Translations under genes and position numbers: made by a program
Shown here: positions 8,076 to 16,193 of the stretch, one piece after another
Numbering within the stretch: position 1 is the first letter of the stretch
Layout: every line of letters starts with the position of its first letter
Assembly (NCBI RefSeq): GCF_000722635.1
Contig: NZ_JOKH01000008.1
Location: 1-64,000 of the forward strand
Length of the DNA stretch: 64,000 bases
Origin: Endozoicomonas numazuensis
Lineage (GTDB): Bacteria > Pseudomonadota > Gammaproteobacteria > Pseudomonadales > Endozoicomonadaceae
Reading direction: 5' to 3'
The notes under the pieces: generated by a model
Databases searched by the model: none
Told to the model about the DNA's origin: nothing
The model's input: only the letters and a program-made list of their open reading frames with translations

Positions 8076-9128
8076 TTACCCCTGCTCCAGCAGTCGGCGT
8101 AGATCAATGATTGCAGCATTGGCGCGAGAAATATAATTAGCCATAACCAATGAGTGGTTAGCCAGTATGCCAAATCCGTCGCCATTAAGTATGAATGGAC
8201 TCCAAACCGTTTCCTGAGTAGCTTCCAGCTCACGAATAATCTGCTTCAGACTGATGGTCGCATTCTTTTTGTCCAGTACATCAGCGAAATCCACTTCTAT
8301 TGCTTTCATCAGATGAATCAGAGCCCAGGATGTACCACGAGCTTCATAGAAAACATCATCGATCTTGGTCCAGGGTGTTTTCACCTCCACCAGCGCTTCA
8401 GCTTCGGTGGATTGGGAAGCCTCTGCGTCACCCGCCAGATCGGTATTGATACGGGGCTTGCCCACACTGGCACTTAACCTCTGGGATAAGCTGCCCAGAC
8501 GGGTTTCTACATCGGTCAGCCAGCGGGTCAGGTTATCGGCACGGGCATAAAACTGGGCGCGGTCCTGTTTATCAGGCAGGCGACGCATATAGTTACCGAG
8601 TTTGTCGATACCACGCTGATACTCTTTTTCACTGGATGGTAAAATCCAGCTCTTGGAGTCAAAGTTAAACTGGGGCTCGGCAATAGCCAGATCACGATCT
8701 TCCTGAGACTGGGACTGTGAACGGCTTAGATCTTTACGCAGAGAGCGCGCCATATCACGCACCTGAATCAATACTCCCAGCTCCCAGCTGGGCATATTGT
8801 CCATGAATACACCGGGAGGCCCAATATCATTACGGGTATAACCACCAGGCTTATTTAGCAAGGTCTCTGCAATACGATAAAGAGTAGCTGTTGTCGTATA
8901 ACCAACCACCACCTCCTGACCATTAGCCTGTGCTATCTGATCGGCACTGGCTTTCACAGAGAAGGTTTCCGGCTCGCTGCTCCAGTACATGCCCAGAGCA
9001 GTCAGCCCAATCACGACGACACCGGCAGCAACTGCTATACCTTTGCCTCTGAGCTTACTGCCCCTAAGGGTATTCGCGACACCTTCAATTACTGACGACA
9101 CGCGCTCTTTTATCATTTCCAGAGCCAT
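8076..9128 (-). CDS. DUF2333 family inner-membrane protein
   Basis: A 350-residue protein of the gammaproteobacterial DUF2333 family, function unknown. One membrane segment (about residues 28-50, GIAVAAGVVVIGLTALGMYW) anchors a large periplasmic domain. Family-like segments are KPGGYTRNDIGPPGVFMDNMPSWELGVL, FNFDSKSWILPSSEKEY, FYEARGTSWALIHLMKAIEVDF and FILNGDGFGILANHSLVMANYISRANAAI. It is monocistronic with its own terminator. No catalytic motif is apparent. Confidence 0.85.
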   Translation of the reverse strand: MALEMIKERVSSVIEGVANTLRGSKLRGKGIAVAAGVVVIGLTALGMYWSSEPETFSVKASADQIAQANGQEVVVGYTTTATLYRIAETLLNKPGGYTRNDIGPPGVFMDNMPSWELGVLIQVRDMARSLRKDLSRSQSQSQEDRDLAIAEPQFNFDSKSWILPSSEKEYQRGIDKLGNYMRRLPDKQDRAQFYARADNLTRWLTDVETRLGSLSQRLSASVGKPRINTDLAGDAEASQSTEAEALVEVKTPWTKIDDVFYEARGTSWALIHLMKAIEVDFADVLDKKNATISLKQIIRELEATQETVWSPFILNGDGFGILANHSLVMANYISRANAAIIDLRRLLEQG

Positions 9129-9311
9129 AGATTCCTCATTGCCCCAATCTGAGTCAGGATCATTATCCTCTATTCAGGGTGGGTATTAAAGCCACATAGC
9201 CTGCGCTCTATACACTATAAGCCGGAAATCAAGCCATTCTCTTCAATTTACCGGTCAGCAGTGTAGTGTTAGCATGACATCACCCTTTGTAATCAGAATA
9301 AAGATATAGAT

Positions 9312-9650
9312 GTGGGTGTTGCAAAATATTGCGCCATTGATGCGTTTGTGCCAAATGCATATACGTTGAAGGCTTTAAAAAAGATCGAAAAAAAAGCGTT
9401 ACTCTCAAAGCAACTTATGCATATTGCTACTACCCCACTGATTCAACTTTTTGCCAGTCCGGGCACACGCGAAAAAACAATTTATGATATTGCTGCTTAC
9501 GATTGGGAAGGCTTTTCTGCACAGCTGAAATCAATTGCCTACATTCATCGAGAACTTATTGGTGATATTGCACAATATGAACTTCTGATGAACCCTCACA
9601 AGGGAGATGATAAAAAGTTTTGGGAGTGTGTATCTAATGTCACTCGTTAA
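9312..9650 (+). CDS. Hypothetical protein, 112 residues
   Basis: I do not recognise this protein. It starts with a GTG at 9312, preceded by no clear ribosome site. An upstream in-frame stop at 9270 rules out a much longer N-terminus, and the first ATG is 35 codons in, so it may be the remnant of a longer gene. It is lysine-rich at the N-terminus, largely helical by composition, with no signal peptide. The stop overlaps the start of the next gene by 14 bp, which supports expression as a pair. Base composition is lower in GC than neighbouring genes. Confidence 0.45.
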   Translation: MGVAKYCAIDAFVPNAYTLKALKKIEKKALLSKQLMHIATTPLIQLFASPGTREKTIYDIAAYDWEGFSAQLKSIAYIHRELIGDIAQYELLMNPHKGDDKKFWECVSNVTR

Positions 9651-10070
9651 AACACTTTTATTTTCGTTATCAACCATACTTTCCTTGCAAACTTTCGCTG
9701 GTTCCACAGAATGTAACTCTGGATCCCTTAAACTACCTGATGATCACTGGCTGCTTCAGGAAAGTACTGAAACTCAAAAAAAAGTACTGCTTTTTTAGCT
9801 CGCCATAACGCATATTACTGCGAGAAGCCAAATTACTCAGCTGACCTGATCAATGAAGTAGAAAAGGCTGCTCATACTGGAAATCGAGAACAATTAAATA
9901 GTGTCATCGATAGTCTAATAGAACTGATACCAGACACAAAAGAAAAACTGAAGCTTTCAAACCAGCTTGGCGAAGGAAAGCTTGAGGCGCTGATCAAGAG
10001 AAATACTGAGTCTTTCGACGCAATAACAACAGCAAAAGAATGGGGACTGATAGAGTCTCCAGACAAATAA
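9637..10070 (+). pseudogene. Small secreted protein, frame broken at an A8 run
   Basis: ATG 9637 opens a clear signal peptide (MSLVKTLLFSLSTILSLQTFAGS) and a short mature part. The frame meets TAG at 9796-9798. Shifting frame at the run of eight A (9776-9783) restores an open frame: KSTAFLARHNAYYCEKPNY, then a helical acidic region ending GLIESPDK with TAA at 10068. The combined product would be about 144 residues, with two cysteines in the mature part. It could be a true pseudogene, a sequencing indel, or expressed by slippage on A8. The function is not recognised. Confidence 0.5.
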
Positions 10071-10078
10071 TTCCTCTC

Positions 10079-12028
10079 TTACAACCGCTCAGGGTGGCCC
10101 AGGTAGAACCCCTGACCACCCTGAACACCCAGATCTTTCAGCTGTAACCAGTCTTTCTCATCTTCTACATCTTGTGCCAGAAGCTGGATATCCCGACTGC
10201 TGGCCAGCATGGCCAATGTGCGAATATAGAAACGGTTCCCCTTATTTTCAGCAATGCCCCGTACAAAACTGCCGTCAACCTTGATGTAATCAAGGTTCAA
10301 CAAATGGAGACAGGATAAGGTACGGCTGGCAATACCAAAATGATCAACCGAAAAACGACACCCGGTAGCCATCAGCTCGTTGATAATGCCAGACAACCTG
10401 TCTCCGGCCAATAACAATGTGCGCTCAGGAATTTCCAGAACCAGCCTGCTGCATAAATCCGGTACTGCCCTGAGCGTTGACAGAAACCAGTCATAAAACT
10501 CTTTATTGAGCAGCGAGCGGGGGGACAGGTTCAGACAGTATCGTTCGTCCAAATGCTTAGTCCGCATTTTCACCAGTAAGACTTCCACCACTACCTTGTC
10601 AAAATCAGCATACAGATCAAAGCGTTCCACCATGGGTAAAAAAGCTTCAGCCGAAGCGAGTTCACCCAGTAGTCTCAAGCGAGTAAAGACTTCACGGAAC
10701 AGCAGGTTCCCTTTAAAATCCAATACAGGCTGAGCAAACAACTCAACTTCCTGAGCTTTTAATACCTGCCTGAGTGATTCCTGCCAGTGGCCTTCACTCC
10801 ACTGGCTGTATGGCTGGCCATCCTGAACGTCGACTTCCCGCACCTGCCAGTTATTGCCACCATTATGCTGCACACTTCTTAGTAACTGGTCCGCTTGATG
10901 CAACAGTTCTTCCTGATCAATTCGTCCAAGATGAGTCACCATCGCAAGATGCAGACTCTTTTCCCCTTCATCACTGGAAAAAAATGGCAGAGAAACAATG
11001 GAACGAAAACAGACTTCGGCGACCTGTCTTGCCTGTTCAAGATCACAAGCAGGAACAAACACTGAAAACTCAGAACCGTTGCGCCGTCCAGCAAACGATT
11101 CCTGCCAGCGCTGAATGGGTTTACAAAGATTACGAGCCATATCCACCAAAAGCCGGTCGGCCTGGGTTCTTCCATATTGACGGTTATAGTCATCCAGCCC
11201 ACTGATCTGAAGCAGCAGCAAACTGCCACCCGACTCACCTCGCTCCTTGCTGACCAGCTCACTGGATAGCCTGTCATCAAAAGCTCGACGGTTAAGAATT
11301 CCGGTCAGAGGATCTTTCACCGACTGTCTGCGTAACTCTTCAGTCAGAATCACTTTTTCATTAAACAGCACTTCCAACTTGCTCACCATTCGATTCATGG
11401 CTTCCACCACCCTGCGCAAGTCCCGGCTTCTCGGCAGTCGAGTCTGAACATCGAAACGTTTCTGGCAGATAGCATCCGCCTGCTGTTCAAGGCGTTTCAA
11501 GGGGCGAAGGGTAATTCTGAGAAGAATATTCAAACCAATAATGGCCAACAGCAAACCACAACCGAACAGCCAGGTACTGTGCAGGGTTTTGTTCCATAAA
11601 CTGCGATAGGCGTAGCCTGGATGGCTGGATACATAGAGCGTTCCGGCAAGATTCCAGCCACGATTCACTTCTGTAGAAACTTCTGGCGCGTTCAGAGCCA
11701 CCAGTGAGACAAACCAGCTGGGAACATCGTCCAGAACCAGGTCATGTTCACTGTTCACCAGCACTTCACCTTCGGGATCGGTAAAGCGAATTATTCGGTA
11801 GTAACCCCGATCGAAAATGGCATCAATCATGGAATCGACCGTGGCAATGTTACCTGCTTCAGTCGCCGCAATAGAAAGGCCCAGTGAAGTGGCGGTGTCC
11901 TGGGCATGAGATTCCAGCTGTTGCTGCAGATAACTCCTGCTGTCGTTGATGCTCATCACCAGACTACCGCCGAACAACATGAACAGCAGTATGGTCAAAT
12001 AGGCTGCAAGTTCCCTGAGTAATGTCAT
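10079..12028 (-). CDS. lapD: LapD-like c-di-GMP receptor with degenerate GGDEF and EAL domains
   Basis: About 649 residues. Order: membrane segment (about 5-25), periplasmic LapD/MoxY sensor domain (about 30-145), second membrane segment (about 150-172), HAMP-like linker, GGDEF domain, EAL domain. The GGDEF signature is RRNGSEF (about 315-321) and the EAL signature is EVF (about 446-448). Both are degenerate, as expected for a receptor that binds c-di-GMP and does not make or cleave it. The start is ATG 12028, overlapping the lapG stop as ATGA. LapD holds the periplasmic protease LapG when c-di-GMP is high, keeping the surface adhesin attached. Confidence 0.9.
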   Translation of the reverse strand: MTLLRELAAYLTILLFMLFGGSLVMSINDSRSYLQQQLESHAQDTATSLGLSIAATEAGNIATVDSMIDAIFDRGYYRIIRFTDPEGEVLVNSEHDLVLDDVPSWFVSLVALNAPEVSTEVNRGWNLAGTLYVSSHPGYAYRSLWNKTLHSTWLFGCGLLLAIIGLNILLRITLRPLKRLEQQADAICQKRFDVQTRLPRSRDLRRVVEAMNRMVSKLEVLFNEKVILTEELRRQSVKDPLTGILNRRAFDDRLSSELVSKERGESGGSLLLLQISGLDDYNRQYGRTQADRLLVDMARNLCKPIQRWQESFAGRRNGSEFSVFVPACDLEQARQVAEVCFRSIVSLPFFSSDEGEKSLHLAMVTHLGRIDQEELLHQADQLLRSVQHNGGNNWQVREVDVQDGQPYSQWSEGHWQESLRQVLKAQEVELFAQPVLDFKGNLLFREVFTRLRLLGELASAEAFLPMVERFDLYADFDKVVVEVLLVKMRTKHLDERYCLNLSPRSLLNKEFYDWFLSTLRAVPDLCSRLVLEIPERTLLLAGDRLSGIINELMATGCRFSVDHFGIASRTLSCLHLLNLDYIKVDGSFVRGIAENKGNRFYIRTLAMLASSRDIQLLAQDVEDEKDWLQLKDLGVQGGQGFYLGHPERL

Positions 12029-12708
12029 GGTTTTGCCCCTGCACCGGCATTGCCGGTCTCTCCCTGCTCCACTGACAACCGCAGGCGTTTTCGTAAATCC
12101 ATCCACAAGCTGATTCTGTCAGCCTTCCCTATTCTTACCCCTTTACCTCTCTGTCTGGCAAGCCAGAGACCATCACCGTTAAAGTTATACACAGGTTGAA
12201 GATCTTTGCGGGCCCCGGCCTTGAGAATATCACCTTCAAGGTTATCCAGAATCAACGGCTCCGCATCCGGCTTGGCATAGTAACTGAGTACCATATGAGC
12301 CTGGTTTAGCTTGAGGGCTTTTACATAAGTGATCCGTAATTTCTCATCCGCCACTCCCAGCTCTCTCAAGGTAAAATACTTGGCGATAGAGAAGTCTTCA
12401 CAATCCCCGCCACCACTGGCCAGGAACTCCACAGGTGTGGCCCAGTAATCCTCTTCTCCCCAATGACGCAGGTCACTGATAAAACGGAGCTGATTAAAAA
12501 ACTGGTTCACTTTCTCCAGCTTTGCAGCTTCAGACAACCCTCTGCTTCCGTCGAGCAGATTTTGCCAGGCCTGCATACGCTTGCCGGCCTTATCACCATA
12601 ATGTTTTCGAACGTTCTCCAACAACGCCTTACCCACATAAAAATCACCGGCAAAAGCAAAAACCAGACAGGAAGCCAGTAACCAGGGCGTAAAAAAGTGT
12701 TTAAACAT
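12025..12708 (-). CDS. lapG: LapG-like periplasmic cysteine protease (transglutaminase-like)
   Basis: About 227 residues from ATG 12708 (MFKHFFTPWLL), which begins directly with a signal peptide; a start 19 codons further up is less likely. The bacterial transglutaminase-like protease triad is visible: C103 in GGGDCEDFSIAKYF, H138 in NQAHMVLSYY and D155 in PLILDNLEGD. LapG cleaves the N-terminal retention module of a giant LapA-type adhesin unless captured by LapD. The gene overlaps lapD by 4 bp, so the inhibitor and protease are made together. No LapA or its type I exporter is in the window. Confidence 0.9.
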   Translation of the reverse strand: MFKHFFTPWLLASCLVFAFAGDFYVGKALLENVRKHYGDKAGKRMQAWQNLLDGSRGLSEAAKLEKVNQFFNQLRFISDLRHWGEEDYWATPVEFLASGGGDCEDFSIAKYFTLRELGVADEKLRITYVKALKLNQAHMVLSYYAKPDAEPLILDNLEGDILKAGARKDLQPVYNFNGDGLWLARQRGKGVRIGKADRISLWMDLRKRLRLSVEQGETGNAGAGAKP

Positions 12709-12965
12709 GACATCCCGGTCAGAAACAGATGCATGGCTATTATTTCGGCCAAAAGCAGTAAGCACTGAGGCAGGCTCGATGTTTAAAGGCGTCTTGCTGA
12801 CAATTCAGGCACCTTTAAAGAACCTTTTTTGATGAGAAAAAGCTTTATTAAAATCAGAGGGTTGGCGAGAGCCCCCTGATATGCTTATAATTCACCCCCA
12901 CTAAGATTCCACGCCCAGAAAGGCTGGACCACTCTCTGTATCAAAGGGTGATAACTTGGTGATTG

Positions 12966-13042
12966 GGGCCTTTAGCTCAGTTGGTTAGAGCATCCGACTC
13001 ATAATCGGCAGGTCCTGGGTTCGAGTCCCGGAAGGCCCACCA
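12966..13042 (+). tRNA. tRNA with CAU anticodon (Met elongator or Ile2)
   Basis: A 77-base cloverleaf with encoded CCA. The acceptor GGGCCTT pairs with AAGGCCC, the D arm is GCTC/GAGC, the anticodon loop is CTCATAA and the T arm is CTGGG/CCCGG. The anticodon CAU could be elongator Met or, after lysidine modification, Ile2; C4-G69 and C5-G68 lean towards Ile2, but I cannot settle it. Its 3' half is the attachment site of the prophage remnant that follows. Confidence 0.9.
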
Positions 13043-13082
13043 TACAGAAGCCCGAAACGCCCGTATTTAAAGCGCTTCGGGC
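13017..13082 (+). other. attL-like attachment repeat (left)
   Basis: From GGGTTCGAG inside the tRNA T arm to GCTTCGGGC in its terminator: 66 bp repeated in direct orientation at 16167-16232 with about four mismatches. Looser similarity continues for 60 bp or so, including GGTGTCA-type motifs that may be integrase arm sites. Confidence 0.75.
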
Positions 13083-13087
13083 TTTTT
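13048..13087 (+). terminator. Terminator of the CAU tRNA
   Basis: AAGCCCGAA / TTCGGGCTT stem of 9 bp with a 19-base loop, followed by TTTTT. It belongs to the duplicated attachment segment and has a diverged twin at 16198-16236. Confidence 0.85.
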
Positions 13088-13237
13088 CATTTCTGGGCAT
13101 CACAACCCAATAAAGGGTGTTTATGTCACAAAAGTGTCACCAGCTTTTGAGCCATAACGCAAAGAAAAAAACCGAAGCAACGCACTTATATCAAAGCTCT
13201 CAGCGATTTTTAGCCATATTCTCTCTGTGCAAGCTTC

Positions 13238-13444
13238 TTGCACACCCCGGTAGTATCTGCGTTTATCCGGTATACCCCGCTGCGTAGAACTCGATTCCCA
13301 TTGCACAAAAACACAAAAACGCGGCAGCAGTACCAGCACCTGACTGCAATTCAGAAACGAGAAATCAAGGTCAGCTTGCGTCACCTCAAGAAATTAAGAT
13401 GCTGGCAAGCACTCGAAACCGCACTTAGCGAAGCACAGGGTTAA
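13238..13444 (+). CDS. Small basic hypothetical protein of the prophage remnant
   Basis: A 68-residue, strongly basic frame starting with TTG and ending 4 bp before the next start at 13449. The N-terminal half is unremarkable; the C-terminal half (QYQHLTAIQKREIKVSLRHLKKLRCWQALE) looks like an amphipathic helix pair. I do not recognise it. The tight spacing to the next gene is the main reason to think it is or was real. Confidence 0.35.
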   Translation: MHTPVVSAFIRYTPLRRTRFPLHKNTKTRQQYQHLTAIQKREIKVSLRHLKKLRCWQALETALSEAQG

Positions 13445-13448
13445 GGCA

Positions 13449-13895
13449 ATGGACACACAAAAGCATATTCACCATGCCTTAGCGCTAGTGTCGTTTGGTA
13501 TGACGGGCCTGTTTGGTTTTTCCCTAGGAGCCTGACCGAAAATAGCGTCCGAGCATAAAATTCAGTAGAACGAGTCAGCTTTTTCACTGAATTTGTGCGA
13601 ATAGTTGACCTATTTAAGCAAATTCAGTGGAAAAGATGGCCGTTCTTTCTGGATTTCAGGCCGAAATTGTCTTAAGTCCGACAGGCTCCTAGCTACAGGG
13701 GTAACCGCGTTACTCTTTGCGGTATCGCTGGTACTGATTCAGGCAGGCGCGTTGTTGCTCATGCCTGACAGGTTGAAGCAGGCCAGACAGAAGGACTTAG
13801 GATTAGAGATATTGCTCTATGGCGGTGTGATTGTGGCGGCCTTGTTGCTGTCCATGACGGCCAGTGTCGCCACCTTGTCCGGCAGCTATGAATAA
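13449..13895 (+). pseudogene. Small membrane protein gene interrupted by a 161-bp MITE
   Basis: ATG 13449 reads MDTQKHIHHALALVSFGMTG and continues to LFGFSL, then is interrupted at 13528. After the inserted sequence and its CTAG duplication, the same frame continues with ATGVTALLFAVSLVLIQAGA and ends at TAA 13895. Removing the insert plus one CTAG gives an uninterrupted 92-codon gene with three hydrophobic segments. It is probably a phage membrane or holin-like gene; that role is a guess from size and topology. Confidence 0.7.
13528..13688 (+). mobile_element. 161-bp MITE with CTAG target duplication
   Basis: Terminal inverted repeats GAGCCTGACCGAA (left) and GAGCCTGTCGGACTT (reverse complement of right), flanked by CTAG at 13524-13527 and 13689-13692. 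YTAR-type 4-bp duplications are typical of the IS5 group, so an IS5-like transposase elsewhere in the genome probably mobilises it. No coding capacity. Confidence 0.8.
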
Positions 13896-13907
13896 TCGGC
13901 TTCGGCT

Positions 13908-14391
13908 ATGACTGAAAGAACTTTTCTTCAGAAGTCTGTGGACGGCTATCTTGAAGCCGGGTATATCACCAAGGGCTTGAAGTGCGAAAACAGCTTGAAG
14001 CACTGCCCGAAATAGAAGTAACGCCACTGGCTTCAGCCGCTCAGCGAGTAGAAACCGTTACCGGGATAGAAGACACTTTACTGGTAACAGCCTTTATTAC
14101 TCTGCTGGCGTTTCTGCTGGATTTGTCGGTGGTACTGCTCAACCGTCACAGTGTAACTCAGCCTCATTACTCTGTCATAGAAAACAGTCACCATCTCGAT
14201 ACAGCCAAAGAAGAACCGGTACCCCCGCCCTGACCCAGACCACGCCTGAAGTCCGGGCCGTGTTTGACGCACTCTACGACGGACTTATCAAGAAACCTTC
14301 TGTTCGTGAGATTCGCCAGCTATTACGCTGTTCACAGAACCACGCAGCACAGATAGCCCGTAACTGCCGACAGCTTGAGTTGTCCATCTGA
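13908..14391 (+). pseudogene. Frameshifted membrane protein with C-terminal helix-turn-helix-like region
   Basis: Three frames read in succession: MTERTFLQKSVDGYLEAGYI from ATG 13908; KQLEALPEIEVTPLASAAQR, then a long hydrophobic segment (LLVTAFITLLAFLLDLSVVLL), to 14233; and, after a shift in a C-rich run near 14220, PALTQTTPEVRAVFDALYDG, then IKKPSVREIRQLLRCSQNHAAQIARNCRQ to TGA 14391. The last part has the spacing of a small helix-turn-helix. Two frame breaks make it a pseudogene. I do not recognise the family; position and partner suggest a phage gene. Confidence 0.45.
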
Positions 14392-14520
14392 ATTCACTTC
14401 TTACTGTAACCTTAAGCACCCTGAAAAATGGGTGTTTGAATCTTCCTGATTCTGGCACTTTTGATAAGGTATGCACAAAAAAGCCCAGGCTAGCCGGGCT
14501 GTATATCGGACGGTTTGTTA

Positions 14521-14886
14521 TCAGGTAATGTCATCAAGGTCGACTCTCAGAGCCTTGGCAATATTTTTTAATGTTTCTAAAGAGCCTTGTTTTGAACCAC
14601 TTTCTATCTGGCTTAAGTAAGAAGGCTTGAGCCCAGCCTTTTCAGCCAGTTCCTTTTGTTTCATACCCCGATACTCACGCCAAACCCTGACAGGATTGTC
14701 TGTCAGAAGCTTGTCAACCACTTCAGAAGGTATTAACTCATCCTTACCACGGCTCAGGCTACTACGGACTTCTCTGTAGGCTTCAGAGTCTTCCTGGTCT
14801 TCCAGCTTTTCAAGCATCGCCTGATACTCTGAATAGGGCATGACCACAAAGGCCGGTTTTCCATCATGTTTTAGTATTTCAGCCAT
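14521..14886 (-). CDS. Antitoxin with C-terminal XRE helix-turn-helix
   Basis: A 121-residue protein. The N-terminal part (MAEILKHDGKPAFVVMPYSE, then YQAMLEKLEDQEDSEAY) looks like a Phd/YefM-type segment. The C-terminal 60 residues are an XRE helix-turn-helix: VWREYRGMKQKELAEKAGLK, PSYLSQIESGSKQGSLETLK. It lies 32 bp behind the RelE-like toxin gene on the same strand, the toxin-first order seen in HigBA-type systems. It should neutralise the toxin and repress the shared promoter. Confidence 0.85.
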   Translation of the reverse strand: MAEILKHDGKPAFVVMPYSEYQAMLEKLEDQEDSEAYREVRSSLSRGKDELIPSEVVDKLLTDNPVRVWREYRGMKQKELAEKAGLKPSYLSQIESGSKQGSLETLKNIAKALRVDLDDIT

Positions 14887-14918
14887 CTGTAAACCCTTGA
14901 GGGGGCAGCCCCCTCTAT

Positions 14919-15161
14919 CTAATGCTTGTAAATTTTCCCTCTCGGACCCATGTTGATCACTTCAATGATGAGCTGATCGTGCTCAATGTCGTAGATAATG
15001 CGCCAATTCCCAACCCTCAATCTGTAACCCGGTTCACCTGTCAGCTTCTTAATATCACCTTCAGGCAGTTCATTGATAGCTTTCTGAACCCGGCTACGGT
15101 GTGGCTCTGGAATCTTCCGAAGAGCCTTAACCGCTCGCCTTGTGTACATCACCTTGAACAT
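14919..15161 (-). CDS. RelE/ParE superfamily toxin
   Basis: An 80-residue basic protein with the compact RelE fold: MFKVMYTRRAVKALRKIPEP, then RVQKAINELPEGDIKKLTGE, then YRLRVGNWRIIYDIEHDQLI, with C-terminal GPRGKIYKH. The family acts either as ribosome-dependent mRNA nuclease (RelE) or gyrase poison (ParE); the conserved arginine-tyrosine in WRIIY and C-terminal Arg/Lys/His favour RelE. It is first in a two-gene operon with the XRE antitoxin and is intact, unlike most genes of the surrounding remnant. Confidence 0.87.
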   Translation of the reverse strand: MFKVMYTRRAVKALRKIPEPHRSRVQKAINELPEGDIKKLTGEPGYRLRVGNWRIIYDIEHDQLIIEVINMGPRGKIYKH

Positions 15162-15352
15162 GGGTATAGAATAGCAGAAAGATTACTATAAGTTAGCAAT
15201 AAGTTTACTTTTAGTGATTTTATTTTGGCGGTTTAGCTGGGTAATGAGCCTATAGCCCTTGGCAGATGGATTTTAACTCAGGTTGAGTTAAATTCAGGGC
15301 ACTATCCAAAGCCGGATATCCGATTTCAAGGTAAAGTTTGTACTTTGCCCTG

Positions 15353-15808
15353 TCACCGAATCGCCGGGTACTGTTCTTTCAATCTTGCCCTGTCCTTCAT
15401 CCAGCCCGTCAAGCCACCTTGCTCTGACCGCCTCTGTTTTCGTTTCTGCTCAAAGGCTTCAAATTCATCCACTTCTTCAGGCTCAGTCTCAGGCGTAACC
15501 CACTGCCGAACGATGGCCGTTAATTGCCTGAGCTGGCTGTGTTGCTGTGCTGTGAAGTCATCCTGGTCAGCCTGTAGCTGGTGCTTGAGCATGGCCAGCT
15601 GTGACAATGTGGTTTCATCAATGCTATCCAGTGGTGGCAATGGCTCAGCCAGCTTGCGATAGATGGCCTTCACCTCATCCGATAGCCATGACGGTATGGT
15701 GCGGCGCTGCTTGCTGATCATGACTGAATCCTTCCGGTTAGCATGTCTGCAAGGCTGATAAGTGCCGTGTAACTGGTGCATAAGCATAGGTTTACGGGGT
15801 GCAGGCAT
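15353..15808 (-). CDS. Phage terminase small subunit, P27 family
   Basis: A 151-residue protein beginning MPAPRKPMLMHQLHGTYQPC, which matches the MPAPRKP..L...GTYR start typical of P27-type terminase small subunits. The middle (IPSWLSDEVKAIYRKLAEPL, LDSIDETTLSQLAMLKHQLQ) keeps the helical order of the family. The small subunit binds the packaging site and loads the large subunit, which is absent here. The frame is intact. The C-terminus (GGLTGWMKDRARLKEQYPAI) is plausible for the family. Confidence 0.8.
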   Translation of the reverse strand: MPAPRKPMLMHQLHGTYQPCRHANRKDSVMISKQRRTIPSWLSDEVKAIYRKLAEPLPPLDSIDETTLSQLAMLKHQLQADQDDFTAQQHSQLRQLTAIVRQWVTPETEPEEVDEFEAFEQKRKQRRSEQGGLTGWMKDRARLKEQYPAIR

Positions 15809-16193
15809 GGTTCATATTCACAAGGGTTAGACAACAGAATGAGTATAGATAGGTCTGTATCCCTTGTGGGGCATGGAGCATCAAAAGGTTTTCAAAGTTT
15901 GAACGTAAACCGCCGCGCCCAGTCATTTTTTTATGCGTGCAATTCAGGGAAATTTCACTAGCGTCAGGATTGTTCCAGACAGCCAGTGTTGCGGCTATCC
16001 GAATCAGGTTGGTCTCTGCTTTCAGAGCAATGTCATAATCAGAGCGTTGTTGCTGATATTGCAAGTCTGTATTGAGTGTGGATTGCTTCAGGTCACTTGC
16101 CAGAATGGTACTGGTAATGCTTTTACCTTCACCTGAAGCGGCACCCGTCAACAGAAACAGGCTACAGGGTTCGAGTCCCGGAAGGCCCATCAT
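15792..16193 (-). CDS. Walker-A-containing fragment abutting attR
   Basis: The open frame runs from inside the right attachment repeat. Its upper part reads SLFLLTGAASGEGKSITSTI, which fits a P-loop (GxxxxGKS), then QYQQQRSDYDIALKAETNLI and RIAATLAVWNNPDASEISL. The first residues are translated tRNA-derived sequence and the last 50 look out of frame, so neither end is secure. It may be the stump of a phage ATPase gene truncated at the attachment site, or a partly chance frame. No function assigned. Confidence 0.3.
   Translation of the reverse strand: MMGLPGLEPCSLFLLTGAASGEGKSITSTILASDLKQSTLNTDLQYQQQRSDYDIALKAETNLIRIAATLAVWNNPDASEISLNCTHKKMTGRGGLRSNFENLLMLHAPQGIQTYLYSFCCLTLVNMNHACTP

Noticed and set aside
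15792-16193. Zot-like or tyrosine-kinase-type ATPase next to attR
   Set aside because: A single P-loop-like string (GAASGEGKS) is present but no Walker B or other motif, and both ends of the frame are doubtful, so no family name was given.
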